A stretch of DNA of 64,000 nt from assembly GCA_963734055.1 (NCBI GenBank), contig CAVTFQ010000004.1:558001-622000 (forward strand), in the 5' to 3' direction. This stretch comes from CAIWHR01 sp963734055 (GTDB lineage: Bacteria > Pseudomonadota > Gammaproteobacteria > Burkholderiales > Casimicrobiaceae). Within the stretch, counting starts at the first letter, position 1. Each line of letters begins with the position of its first letter. Both the position numbers and the translations under genes were made by a program. Below the pieces are notes generated by a model. It was not told the origin of the DNA. It worked only from the letters and a program-made list of their open reading frames with translations, and did no database searches. Positions 1 through 8,259 of this stretch are shown here, in pieces.

Positions 1-270
1 CGGGGCCGTTACGCGGCGGCGTTCGACACGCTTGTGAGCGCCTACTTCGAGCGCGCCCGCTGGGAGCCTTCCGCCGCCGTCGCGGCGCGCACCGCCGCGC
101 TCTTGCCCGCGTTGATGCTCGCGCGCATCGACGGGAAGTCGCCGGTCGAGTATCTGACCGATGCGAGGGCGAAGGACAAGGTCCGCGCGTTCGCCCGCGC
201 GCTGATCGCGACGCCCGAGACCGACCCGCGGGCGATCCTCGCCCGCTGGGTCGCCCGCAGATGGCCATGA
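1..270 (+). CDS. C-terminal part of a kinase-like (APH-type phosphotransferase) protein, partial
   Basis: The reading frame is open from the first base of the window and stops at 268-270, so only the last ~89 residues are present. The tail has the motif ARIDGKSPVEYLT followed by a helical segment rich in Ala and Arg. I associate this kind of tail with aminoglycoside-phosphotransferase-fold small-molecule kinases, but the catalytic loop lies outside the window, so the substrate is unknown. Its stop overlaps the start of the enolase-like gene (ATG at 261 or 267), which suggests translational coupling and a shared pathway. Assignment to the APH fold is from memory of the family and is tentative. 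Confidence 0.45.
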   Translation, partial: RGRYAAAFDTLVSAYFERARWEPSAAVAARTAALLPALMLARIDGKSPVEYLTDARAKDKVRAFARALIATPETDPRAILARWVARRWP

Positions 271-1554
271 ACCGCACGCACATCGCGCGGATCCAGGGCC
301 GCCGCGTCTACGATTCACGCGGCCGGCCGACCGTCGAAGCCGAAGTGGAGCTCGCGGGCGGCGCGCTGGGCCGCGGGATCGCGCCGGCCGGGGCCTCGCG
401 CGGCTCCCGCGAAGCGATCGACCTCCGTGACGGCGGCCAAGCGCACGGCGGCCTCGATGTCAGCGGCGCGATCGCCAACGTCGAAGGGCCGATCGGCGCC
501 GCGCTCGCCGGCCTCGACGCGACGGACCAGGCGACGGTCGACGCGGCCTTGATCGCGCTCGACGCGACGTCCAACAAGGCGAACCTGGGCGGCAATGCCA
601 CGATCGCCGTTTCGCTCGCGGTGGCGCACGCCGCGGCGGCGGCGCGCGGCGTGCCGCTGTGGCGCCACCTGGCCGGCGACGCCGCAGTCGCCCTGCCGCT
701 GCCCGAGATCCAGATTTTCGGAGGCGGTGCGCACGCGGGGCGGCGCATCGACATCCAGGACCTGATGGTCATGCCGTTCGCGGCGACTTCGTTCGCCGAG
801 GCGCTCTCCGTCGTCGCCGATGTCTATCGCGCCGCCGGCCGCTTGCTCACGACGGACGGCAAGCTCGCCGGCGTCGCCGACGAGGGCGGGTATTGGCCCG
901 CGTTCGCGACCAACGACGAAGCGCTGGAGACTGCTCGTGCGCGCGATCGAGCGGGCCGGCTACACGCCGGGCGAGGACGTCGCGATCTCGCTCGACATCG
1001 CCGCCTCCGAGTTCGGCCGCGGCGGGCGCTACGCGCTCACGCGCGATGCGCGCCTGCTCGACCGCGACGGCATGATCGAGCTCCTGCTCCGCTGGCTCGA
1101 TCGCTATCCGATCGCCTCGATCGAGGACCCCTTGGCCGAGGACGACCGCGACGGCTGGATCGCGTTCGCGCGGGCCGCCGGAACGCGCGTGCAGATCGTC
1201 GGCGACGACTACCTGACGACGAATGCCGGGCGCGTCGCCGAAGCCGCCGCCGATCGCGCGTGCAACGCCGCGCTGATCAAGCCCAACCAGGCGGGAACGC
1301 TCACCGAGGCGCGTGCGGCGCTCGACGCCGCCCAAGCCGCGGGCTTCGCGGCCATCGTCTCCGCGCGCTCGGGCGAGACCGAGGACGTCTCGATCGCGCA
1401 TCTCGCCGTCGGCTGGAACGCGGGCCAGCTCAAGGTGGGCTCGATCGCGCGCGGCGAGCGCACCGCGAAGTGGAACGAGGTGTTGCGCATCGAGGAAGCG
1501 CTCGGTGCGAACGCGCGCTACGCGGGGCGCGACGCGCTCGCGCATTCGCGCTGA
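261..1554 (+). CDS. Enolase (phosphopyruvate hydratase) paralogue, frameshifted
   Basis: Enolase-superfamily protein of ~430 residues once a single extra base near 930 is removed (frame 261-930 continues as 931-1554). Family landmarks are in order: DSRGRPTVEAEV (~18-29), GASRGSREAIDLRDG (~44), NKANLGGNA (~105), GGGAHAGRR (~154), ADEGGYWP, YPIASIEDPLAEDD, GDDYLTTN, the base lysine in LIKPNQAGTLTEA (~K340) and GQLKVGSIARGERTAKWNE. Two positions normally invariant in enolase differ: the metal/acid Glu in DIQE is Asp (~D167), and the His of VSHRSGETED is Ala (~A368). It is therefore probably not the housekeeping glycolytic enolase; a relative acting on another phospho-carboxylate is possible. It starts inside the stop of the upstream kinase-like gene. 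The frameshift may be a sequencing error. Confidence 0.75.
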
Positions 1555-1724
1555 TGCCCACGGGGACGCCGTGGCCGCGGCCGAGCGTAGCGGGCCTCGC
1601 GCTACTCGCGCTGTGGATCGCCGGCATTCTCCTCGCCGCCGGGGGGATCAGAGTCGCCGCCAGGCGCCTGCGGCTGCCGACAGCTCCTGCGTTGCCGTCA
1701 TCGGAGCCTGGATTCGCGGATTAA
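1554..1724 (+). CDS. Small single-pass membrane protein
   Basis: A 56-codon frame starts with ATG overlapping the enolase-like stop (TGATG). The peptide has one hydrophobic span (VAGLALLALWIAGILLAAGG, ~12-31) followed by Arg-rich residues, as expected for an N-out/C-in single-pass protein. No family is recognised. The overlap argues for translation coupled to the enolase paralogue, but the frame is short and high-GC DNA gives chance frames, so support is moderate. Confidence 0.35.
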   Translation: MPTGTPWPRPSVAGLALLALWIAGILLAAGGIRVAARRLRLPTAPALPSSEPGFAD

Positions 1725-1864
1725 CGCGGAGTTGCGGGGCTCTATCCGCGCGCGTGGCAGGGAGCGCCGCGCGGAAGGGCGGCCCACCGTGGCGCGCCTG
1801 CTGTAACCATGGACCGGGCGATTTTCATTACCATGTCACCTTGCCGTCACGCGGGGGTTTCGAA

Positions 1865-2047
1865 GTGGGCGAGCCAAAGAAGATGAAGTTCGACCTTGGT
1901 CGGGATGGAACGATCAAGCTCTACCTCTCGGAGAATGCCAAGCGACTGCTGATCGCCTTCGACGTCGACAAGGAGGGCCTTTCCAAGGCCGGCGTCAATG
2001 GACTGATCGACGCGCTCAAGAAGGCTCGGGACAAGATGGAGCGCTGA
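1865..2047 (+). CDS. Small hypothetical protein, 60 aa
   Basis: Frame from GTG at 1865 (a GGGGG run about eight bases upstream could act as ribosome-binding site) or from ATG at 1883. The peptide is charged and looks like a real globular or helical protein (FDLGRDGTIKLYLSENAKRL, then ...LIDALKKARDKMER). Codon usage is less GC-biased than neighbouring shadow frames. I do not recognise a family. The next small gene follows 71 bases downstream on the same strand. Confidence 0.5.
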   Translation: MGEPKKMKFDLGRDGTIKLYLSENAKRLLIAFDVDKEGLSKAGVNGLIDALKKARDKMER

Positions 2048-2118
2048 CGCGCGGGCGAGCATCTCGTGTTCCGACCGCTGCCAATAAAGGCTTCGCCGGC
2101 GACTGGGAGGGGTGCAGG

Positions 2119-2286
2119 ATGGACTGGATCGTCCTGGGTATTGTAGGGTGGGTGCTTGGCTTCCTGTTCGTGCTGATCCTGATGCGCATCGCCGGCGATG
2201 GAGACCGCGCGGCGCGCCATGCGCAACGCGACATCGATCCGCACTCCGAGGTCACGATCACGCGTTCCGGCGCCGGCGGTGGGTAG
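2119..2286 (+). CDS. Small membrane protein, 55 aa
   Basis: ATG at 2119 is preceded by a strong Shine-Dalgarno (GGGAGGGG, ~2105-2112). The product begins MDWIVLGIVGWVLGFLFVLI, a clear N-terminal transmembrane helix, followed by a polar tail ending in a Gly-rich segment. It resembles the many short inner-membrane proteins of proteobacteria. No specific family recognised. It lies at the edge of the metal-resistance island on the opposite strand. Confidence 0.55.
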   Translation: MDWIVLGIVGWVLGFLFVLILMRIAGDGDRAARHAQRDIDPHSEVTITRSGAGGG

Positions 2287-2523
2287 TTTCGCTTCGCCAA
2301 ACGCCTTGAGTCTCGCATGAAGGCCGGGCTTGTGAAGTCGGGTTGACAAAACTCGCAGGGCCGCGGTGATCTGCCCTGCTCGGAATTCGACCTGACGGAC
2401 ACTGTCCGCTCGGATTGAACCGTTAGCCAAGCAGAAAGCGGTCACCACTTTCTGAGTCGTGGGTGGGCGCTATCGACCCCAAGCGGCCCGTCGCCAACGG
2501 CAGCTATCTGGCAACTCAAAACG

Positions 2524-2897
2524 TCACCGATCCCCTTTCGCAATGATCCAATCGCGAGCTTCCGCGGTCTGCGACGAGGGAAATGATTTCATCGCGCCGG
2601 GCATGAGGAATCTGAAAAACCGCATCGTCTGCTTGATCCATTCGATATCGGTGACCACCGCAACACGCTCCCAGCGCGAGAGGTGTTCCATCCCGACCTT
2701 GAAGTTTTCCCAAATAGCGCCCGGATCGATGCCAAGAAATCCGCTGCAGTTTCATAGTAAAGACGGACCTTGTCGTGGCTCTTAAGCGCATTGACAACGG
2801 CCGGAACGAGCGCCGCATCATAATCCGCTCTCGTGACACCTCCGTTGCAAACGAACGCGAGAACGTTCTCAGGAAAATTCTTAAGCTGCTCGATCAT
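2524..2897 (-). CDS. SpoIIAA-like (STAS/SEC14-type) protein, frameshifted
   Basis: Reading the minus strand from 2897 gives MIEQLKNFPENVLAFVCNGG, then VTRADYDAALVPAVVNALKSH and RLYYETAADF. The frame then changes near 2731-2740 and continues as IDPGAIWENFKVGMEHLS, RWERVAVVTDIEWIKQTMRF, FLMPGAMKSF to the stop at 2524. Together this is a ~124-residue SpoIIAA-like protein, a small STAS/SEC14-related family often found as single genes in proteobacteria. One base appears to be missing at the junction. It is the last gene of the minus-strand metal island, 69 bases after the P-type ATPase. Role unknown; the family is thought to bind small or lipid ligands. Confidence 0.7.
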
Positions 2898-2966
2898 CGT
2901 TTTGATACCAACGCCCGGGTTCGGCGTGACGGAGCTTATCAGCGGCCTCGGAGGGATTTAGTCGCC

Positions 2967-5401
2967 CTAAAGCTTCAGCGTGCGCAAGCGCAGCGCATTC
3001 ACGATGACCGATACTGAGCTGAGCGACATCGCCAGCGCGGCAATGATCGGACTGAGAAGCAGGCCGAAGGCCGGGTAGAGGACGCCTGCGGCAATCGGGA
3101 TGCCGATCGCGTTGTAGGCGAATGCAAATACCAGATTCTGGCGGATGTTGCGCATCGTCGCCCGGCTCAAGACGATGGCCCGCGCAATGCCGGCAAGATC
3201 ACCTTTCACCAAGGTAATCCCGGCACTCTGGATCGCGACTTCGGTCCCCGTTCCCATGGCGATGCCAACAGCGGCCTCGGCCAAAGCCGGGGCATCGTTC
3301 ACGCCGTCGCCCGCCATGGCGACAATGCGTCCCTCGGCCGTGAGCTTCTTGACGATGCGGTTCTTGTCCTGCGGCAGTACATCGGCCTCGACTTCCTTGA
3401 TGCCGAGCTTGCGGGCGACCGCCTCGGCCGTCGTCTTGTTGTCGCCGGTCAGCATCACGATCCGTATGCCGTCTTTGCGCAGGCTGTCGAGGGCCGCCTG
3501 CGTCGTTGACTTGATCGGGTCGGCAATGGCAATCACGCCCCCCGGCTTGCCGTCTACCGCGAGAAACAGGGCAGTCGCTCCGTCGCTGCGAAGTTCGTCG
3601 GCCTTGTGTTCAAGATCGCCGAGCGCGATGCCGAGATCCGCCATCAGCTTCGCGTTGCCCAGCGCCACCGACCTGCCGCCGATCTTTCCGGTAACACCCT
3701 TGCCCGTGACCGAGGCGAAGTCCGTCGGCTCTTGAATTGCAGCATTGCGATCCTGCGCGGCGGTGACGATGGCCGCGGCGAGAGGGTGTTCGCTGGACCG
3801 TTCAAGGCTGGCTGCCAACGACAGAATCTCGGACTCCGACAGTCCCGCAGCGGGAACGATGGCCGTCACCTTGGGCTTGCCCTCCGTGAGCGTGCCGGTC
3901 TTGTCTACGACCAGGGTATCGACCTTCTCCATGCGCTCAAGAGCCTCGGCCGACTTGATCAGGACGCCCGCGCCAGCGCCTTTGCCGATGCCCACGCCGA
4001 TCGACATCGGGGTGGCCAGGCCAAGCGCGCAGGGGCAAGCGATGATGAGGACGGAGACCGCCGCAATCAGGGCGTAGGAAAGCGCGGGAGCCGGACCCCA
4101 GACAGCCCACGCGACGAACGCAATGACGGCCACGCCAAGTACGGCCGGGACGAAGTAGCCCGACACGGTGTCCGCCATGCGCTGGATCGGCGCCCGGCTC
4201 CGCTGCGCCTCGGCGACCATGGTCACGATGCGCGCGAGCATGGTGTCCGCGCCCACTTTGTCGGCGCGCATGACCAGAGAGCCGGTGCCGTTGACGGTCC
4301 CTCCGATGAGCTTGTCGCCGGGCTGCTTGGCGGCGGGCATCGACTCGCCGGTGACCATCGATTCATCCACGGCGCTCTTGCCCTCGAGCACTTCGCCATC
4401 GACCGGCACGCCGTCGCCGGGCCGTACGCGAAGACGATCGCCGACCTGGACCAGCTCAAGTGCCACTTCCTCATCGTCGCCGCCAGCCCTCAAGCGGCGC
4501 GCGGTTTTGGGCGCCAATTTGAGCAAGCGCGCGGATCGCGCCGCCGGTCTGCTCGCGGGCGCGCAGTTCCAGCACCTGGCCCAGGAGTACGAGAACGGTG
4601 ATCACCGCAGCGGCTTCGAAGTAAACGGAGACCGTGCCGCCCATCCCGCGGAACCCGGCGGGGAACATTCCCGGCGCAAAGGTCGCGAAGAGGCTGTAGA
4701 GGTAGGCGGCGCCTGTCCCGAGGGCGATCAGGCTGAACATGTTCAGGCTGCGGTGCACGACCGATGCCCAGGCGCGCTCGAAGAATGGCCATCCTGCCCA
4801 CAGGACGACCGGCGTGGAAAGAGCAAATTGAATCCAGGTGGAGATGCGCGGCGGGACAAGGTCATGCAGGCCAAGACCGGGGATGTGGCCGCCCATTTCC
4901 AGGACGAAGACCGGCAACGTCAGAACCAGACCCGACCCAGAACCGCCGGGTCATGTCCGCGAGTTCGTGGTTCGCCCCGACGGCTGCTGTCGCCGTGACC
5001 GGCTCCAGTGTCATTCCGCAGATAGGGCAATTGCCCGGTCCCGCTTGGCGAATCTGCGGGTGCATCGGACAGGTGTAGATCGCACCGTCGACCGTTCGCT
5101 CAGTAGCGGGCGGTGTTGGTGCTTTCGACTCTGGGCGGGCCACCTGATACTTCGCCGGGTTGGTCACGAACTTGGCCTTACACCCCGAGCTGCAAAAGTA
5201 AACCGGCTTGCCCTCATGCTGCAGCACATGCGGTGAATCGACCGTCACGGTCATTCCGCACACAGGATCAGTCAGCGCTTGCGCCGACTTTTCGGCGACC
5301 AGCATCGGGTGGTCTGTCGATTCGCCAGAACGACCACTTTCAGAGTGCAGATCTGCGTTGTGATCCTTGCGGATCGATTGATTGGATGTCGTTTCAATCA
5401 T
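2967..5401 (-). CDS. copA: Copper/heavy-metal-translocating P1B-type ATPase, frameshifted twice
   Basis: About 810 residues after correction. An N-terminal YHS-type domain (DPVCGMTV, ~45-88) and a Cys-rich metal-binding motif (YTCPMHPQ...NCPICGM, ~111-133) precede the transporter core. The core shows TGES, the membrane metal site ACPCALGLATP, the phosphorylation site DKTGTLTEGKP and the hinge GDGVNDAPA. The CPC motif and N-terminal domains indicate Cu(I) or related soft-metal efflux across the inner membrane. Single extra bases near 4935 (GGG for GG) and 4525 split it into three frames (5401-4935, 4917-4525, 4526-2967). Start chosen at 5401 (MIETTSNQ), with GGAG six bases upstream; an in-frame ATG also exists at 5449. 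It follows copZ on the same strand. Confidence 0.87.
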
Positions 5402-5600
5402 CGCGTTCTCCGCTTTCTGCAACCGATGGCCAAGAGTAGGACTCGACACTCGACCCTAAAACAAGCATCGCCGTGTGCAACCGCCAGCGCTATCGGCCAC
5501 CGCAGCCAGCTTCCATTGCAGTAAGGCAAGGCGCGACCCGCGATATTCCGGTTGCCATCGACGCCACGACATCGCATAAGCAATTTGTCCCACGATAGCG

Positions 5601-5855
5601 TCAGCCGCAGCAACAGCCCTTACCTTTTGGTTTCTGATTCGTCCCGACAGCATCCACACCGTAGCCCGCGCCCTTTACGGCCGATTTCAATTGCTCAGGC
5701 GAGGTCAGCCGCTCGTCATATTGCACCGCGGCCTCGCCGGCCGAGAGCGACACGTTTACGCCACCCACCCCGGTAACCGCCTGCAGCGCGCGCGTTACCG
5801 TGCCGGTGCAGCCGCCGCAAGTCATGCCTGTTACTTTCAAGAGTTCAGTTTGCAT
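5601..5855 (-). CDS. copZ: CopZ-like copper chaperone (HMA domain)
   Basis: 84-residue protein with one heavy-metal-associated domain: the metal-binding loop GMTCGGCTGTVTRAL (~10-24) is the classic MxCxxC form. The fold core runs to ~75, followed by an unusual Cys-rich tail KGKGCCCG. It should bind Cu(I) in the cytoplasm and hand it to the ATPase encoded immediately downstream. Its start overlaps the end of the short DUF4396-like frame upstream. The CCC tail is an extra potential metal site not seen in textbook CopZ. Confidence 0.87.
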   Translation of the reverse strand: MQTELLKVTGMTCGGCTGTVTRALQAVTGVGGVNVSLSAGEAAVQYDERLTSPEQLKSAVKGAGYGVDAVGTNQKPKGKGCCCG

Positions 5856-5964
5856 TGTGATGATCCATTACGGGCGGTACCGGCATTGAGCGTATGTCGA
5901 CCGCGACGAATCCGAGCGCCATCGCCGTTAGCAAAAACCAAAGTAGCATTACCCCGCTCAACAT
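5845..5964 (-). pseudogene. N-terminal fragment of a DUF4396-type membrane protein
   Basis: Minus-strand frame of 39 codons beginning MLSGVMLLWFLLTAMALGFV and continuing AVDIRSMPVPPV before a stop that overlaps the copZ start. The first ~32 residues match what I recall as the N-terminus of DUF4396 proteins (one membrane helix plus a VDIR segment), which are normally 150-200 residues and often sit beside copper genes. The rest is missing, so this is either a truncated remnant or a short membrane peptide that still serves to couple translation to copZ. Confidence 0.45.
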
Positions 5965-6030
5965 CGCGTTAATCCGTTCATCCAGGTAATGGGCTGTAAG
6001 GTAGCCATCAACGGACGCAACTCACCTACG

Positions 6031-6477
6031 CTATTTGTTGGAGGATGCGTGCTGCTCCAGAAAGGCTTGGATCTGCCGGATCTGGTTATCGTCCGGAACC
6101 GATAAACGCGACGACCGCATGTTCTGTTCCATCCGCGCAATTACCCCTGGCCATTGATCGGCCGTGTGCTGCCGTGGGTTCGGCAAGGCGTGACATCGCG
6201 AGCATGCAGATGAGAAGAATTGGCCCGCGCGCGAATTCAGATCCAGTTCGCCCGGCTGCAGCGCGCGGACATTGCTTCCCTGTGGCGGAAGACCATAACC
6301 ACCCATCATGCCGTGCCCCATTCCGCCGGAGCCCATCATGCCGGGTCCCATGCCGTAGCCGGGGCCGGAAGCGCCTTGTGGTGGGTCTGCAAATGCGTTT
6401 CCGCCCAAAGCGGTTCCGCCTATCAGTACGGCGATGCTCAAGGTCTTGCGAAGAGTCATGCCTTTCACGCAGTCCAT
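6031..6477 (-). CDS. Secreted c-type cytochrome-like protein with Gly/Met-rich linker
   Basis: 148 residues from ATG at 6477 (AGGGGGTG ribosome-binding site just upstream). An N-terminal signal peptide (MTLRKTLSIAVLIGGTALGG, cleavage likely after NAFA) is followed by a Gly/Met-rich stretch (GYGMGPGMMGSGGMGHGMM) and a C-terminal cytochrome-like domain with a single haem site, CSRCH, and downstream Met residues that could be axial ligands. Periplasmic or membrane-associated electron carrier by inference. The Met-rich linker resembles copper-binding segments, consistent with its place between the Spy-like gene and copZ. Confidence 0.7.
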   Translation of the reverse strand: MDCVKGMTLRKTLSIAVLIGGTALGGNAFADPPQGASGPGYGMGPGMMGSGGMGHGMMGGYGLPPQGSNVRALQPGELDLNSRAGQFFSSACSRCHALPNPRQHTADQWPGVIARMEQNMRSSRLSVPDDNQIRQIQAFLEQHASSNK

Positions 6478-6616
6478 TTCACCCCCTGTATAGCGGTCCC
6501 GCATTAAGCGAACGCCCGTCGGCCGATAGTGCGTGAGCCGGCCAACGATGTGTCCGGCTGTTCGTTGAGAGCCGCCGGGGCCAAACCAAAGAGGCGCGGC
6601 GCCTTGCAGGGCGCGC

Positions 6617-7162
6617 TCAATTGGCGCCGCGGCCCCCGCCACGTTGCAACTGGTCCCGTTGCTCCTTCGTGAGTACGGCGTCCATCTGCTTCTGCGCATC
6701 CGCTCCCGAGGCCCCATCTGCTGGCGAAGGCCCTCGATGTTCTTGTACGCCTTGCCGATGGCTGCGTCGTCAGCTTTGCCCGAGGCGGACAGCTCGCGCA
6801 GCTTGAACTGCTGCTCCTGCATCTTGCCCATCAGCTCCCAATGCTTGGTGGACAGCGCCTCCTGAATCTTGGTGATCTTTTCACGCTGATCGTCGGTGAG
6901 GTTGAGCGCTCCGACGGCATTGGCGCCGTAGCCGTACATCATCCCCGGCCCCATGCCATTTCCACCGTAGCCGCCCATCATCCCCGGCCCCATGCCATAA
7001 CCGCCGTAACCACCCATCATCCCGGCTCCAGGGCCGTAACCGCCGTAGCCCCCCATCATCGGTCGGGTCCCATGCCGTAGCCGCCTGTCTGAGCAAACGT
7101 GAGCGGCACGGTAGCGCGATTGCAACTGCCGCGAGCGCCGCGGCGATAGTCAGTTTCTTCAT
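6617..7162 (-). CDS. Spy/CpxP-family periplasmic protein with GYG/GMM repeats, frameshifted
   Basis: The start at 7162 gives the signal peptide MKKLTIAAALAAVAIALP and, after frame correction, ...PLTFAQ. A region of MMGGYGGYG / GMGPGMM repeats follows. The helical core NLTDDQREKITKIQEALS contains the LTxxQ signature of Spy/CpxP proteins. After a further frame change in a G run near 6711 the tail is ADAQKQMDAVLTKEQRDQLQ to a stop at 6617. At least three indels disturb the frame (near 7114, 7070 and 6711). Family members are periplasmic chaperone or stress proteins, and metal-island versions are often induced by copper. The 5' region of this gene resembles that of the gene at 7753-8259. Confidence 0.7.
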
Positions 7163-7354
7163 GTGTTTCTCCTTCGTTATCGTCTTGGGAAGAGCCGTGA
7201 TACGTGACGCACCCATGTCAATGTCCTTGCGTTAGATTGCAGACTGAGGGTCTGCGCCTATGCCGCGCCAAGGCGCGCCGACCGCGTGGAACCGGATCGA
7301 GCCGGGACACACGCATGCAGGGCAGACGTGCACCGCCCCGCGAATCAGCGCGGC

Positions 7355-7741
7355 TTAGAGCCGGAGTCGAGTGAAGCGGAGGAAGGGCGGCACATCCGAC
7401 GTCGAATGTGCGGCCTGCGCCAGCGGGAAAGCAGGCGGAGAAGCGAGGACGACGCGGACGTTGTTGACCGCAAGGATCAGCGGTTGCGCGTCCGGTTGGT
7501 CGCCCTGGAGTGGAAGCTTGGTTACGACCGGAATGTCGGACTTGCAGAACTGTTCGCAGCCGACCGGCGTGCCTTCATCAGGGGAATGGTCGTTCGTACT
7601 TGCGGCAACCGCATGAACCGGCGCCATGCTCGGTTCAACCCAGCCACACGCATGCGCGATCCCTACGAACAGCGCGAAGAGCCACACCCCGAGCGTGACG
7701 CCGGTTATGGTTTTGCGCTGCTGATGGAATGGCCGAAACAC
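7355..7741 (-). CDS. Hypothetical secreted or membrane-anchored protein
   Basis: Minus-strand protein of ~128 residues. It has one N-terminal hydrophobic segment (TLGVWLFALFVGIAHACG), a region with two cysteines (GCEQFCKSD) and a C-terminal half with an aliphatic stretch ending PPFLRFTRLRL. I infer a start at GTG 7741, just after the stop of the upstream membrane protein (7753); the ATG at 7751 is in another frame. The overall plan (short signal anchor, Cys pair, conserved PPF tail) is reminiscent of DUF2946-like proteins of copper clusters, but I cannot confirm the family. Confidence 0.5.
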   Translation of the reverse strand: MFRPFHQQRKTITGVTLGVWLFALFVGIAHACGWVEPSMAPVHAVAASTNDHSPDEGTPVGCEQFCKSDIPVVTKLPLQGDQPDAQPLILAVNNVRVVLASPPAFPLAQAAHSTSDVPPFLRFTRLRL

Positions 7742-7752
7742 GTTCTGTCCAT

Positions 7753-8259
7753 TTACTTGCTCTTCTGCTTGACGACCCATACCACGAGGCCGGCAACCAC
7801 GAGGACAAGCAGGATGGGAAACCATATCCCGCCATATCCACCCATCCAGCCGGCGCCGTAGCCACCCATCATGCTGGAACCGTAGCCGCCTTGTGCCGGC
7901 CCTTGTGTCGGCCCTTGCGCTTGCCCTTGGCTTGGCGCTTGCGCTTGGCCGTACATCATGCCGGAACCGTAGTTCCTTGGCCGGCCCTTGCGCTTGCCCT
8001 TGGCTTGGCGCTTGCGCTTGGCCGTTCATCATGCCGGAACCGTAGCTGCCTTGTGCCGGCCCTTGCGCTTGCCCTTGGCTTGGCGCTTGCGCTTGGCCGT
8101 TCATCATGCCGGGGCCCATTTCGTAGCCGCGCGACGCTGCCGTCGGCGGCGCCGGGTCGGAATTGGGCACCGTCTGCGCAAGCGAAAGGGTACGGTCACT
8201 GCAATTGCGAATGCCGTGATGGCCGCGGCGATGGTCAGCTTCGTCATGTGTCTCGTCAT
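7753..8259 (-). CDS. Gln/Pro/Gly-rich repeat protein with C-terminal membrane helix, frameshifted
   Basis: Start at ATG 8259 (AAGGAG upstream): signal peptide MTKLTIAAAITAFAIAVTVP. One missing C near 8185 restores LSLAQTVPNSDPAPPTAASR. Three copies of a ~25-residue unit with core GQAQAPSQGQAQGP and GSGMM follow, with a second frame change near 7980. The protein ends GGIWFPILLVLVVAGLVVWV, a membrane helix, and KQKSK. It is predicted to be exported and anchored by its C-terminus. No known family; the low-complexity Gln/Met/Gly repeats suggest a metal-binding or flexible envelope protein. First gene of the minus-strand metal cluster. Confidence 0.6.
7867..8101 (-). repeat. Three tandem ~75-bp coding repeats
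   Basis: Units start at each plus-strand 'catcatg': 7867-7953 (87 bp, 12 bp longer), 7954-8026 (73 bp) and 8027-8101 (75 bp). They encode the GQAQAPSQGQAQGP peptide unit. The 73-bp unit is two bases short of the in-frame length, which is what changes the reading frame of the host gene. Confidence 0.8.

Noticed and set aside
2400..2450. 'CCGTTAGCC' near 2417 as another attC core
   Set aside because: No complementary core or hairpin arms are found within attC distance, and no cassette gene abuts it.
5490..5530. Possible CueR-type operator (CTTGCC...GGAAG) between copZ and copA
   Set aside because: Dyad symmetry is poor and the spacing to a promoter is not convincing; no MerR-family gene is seen nearby.
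7867..8101. Regularly spaced repeats as a CRISPR array
   Set aside because: The units are contiguous, near-identical over their whole length and code for a peptide repeat; there are no unique spacers and no cas genes.
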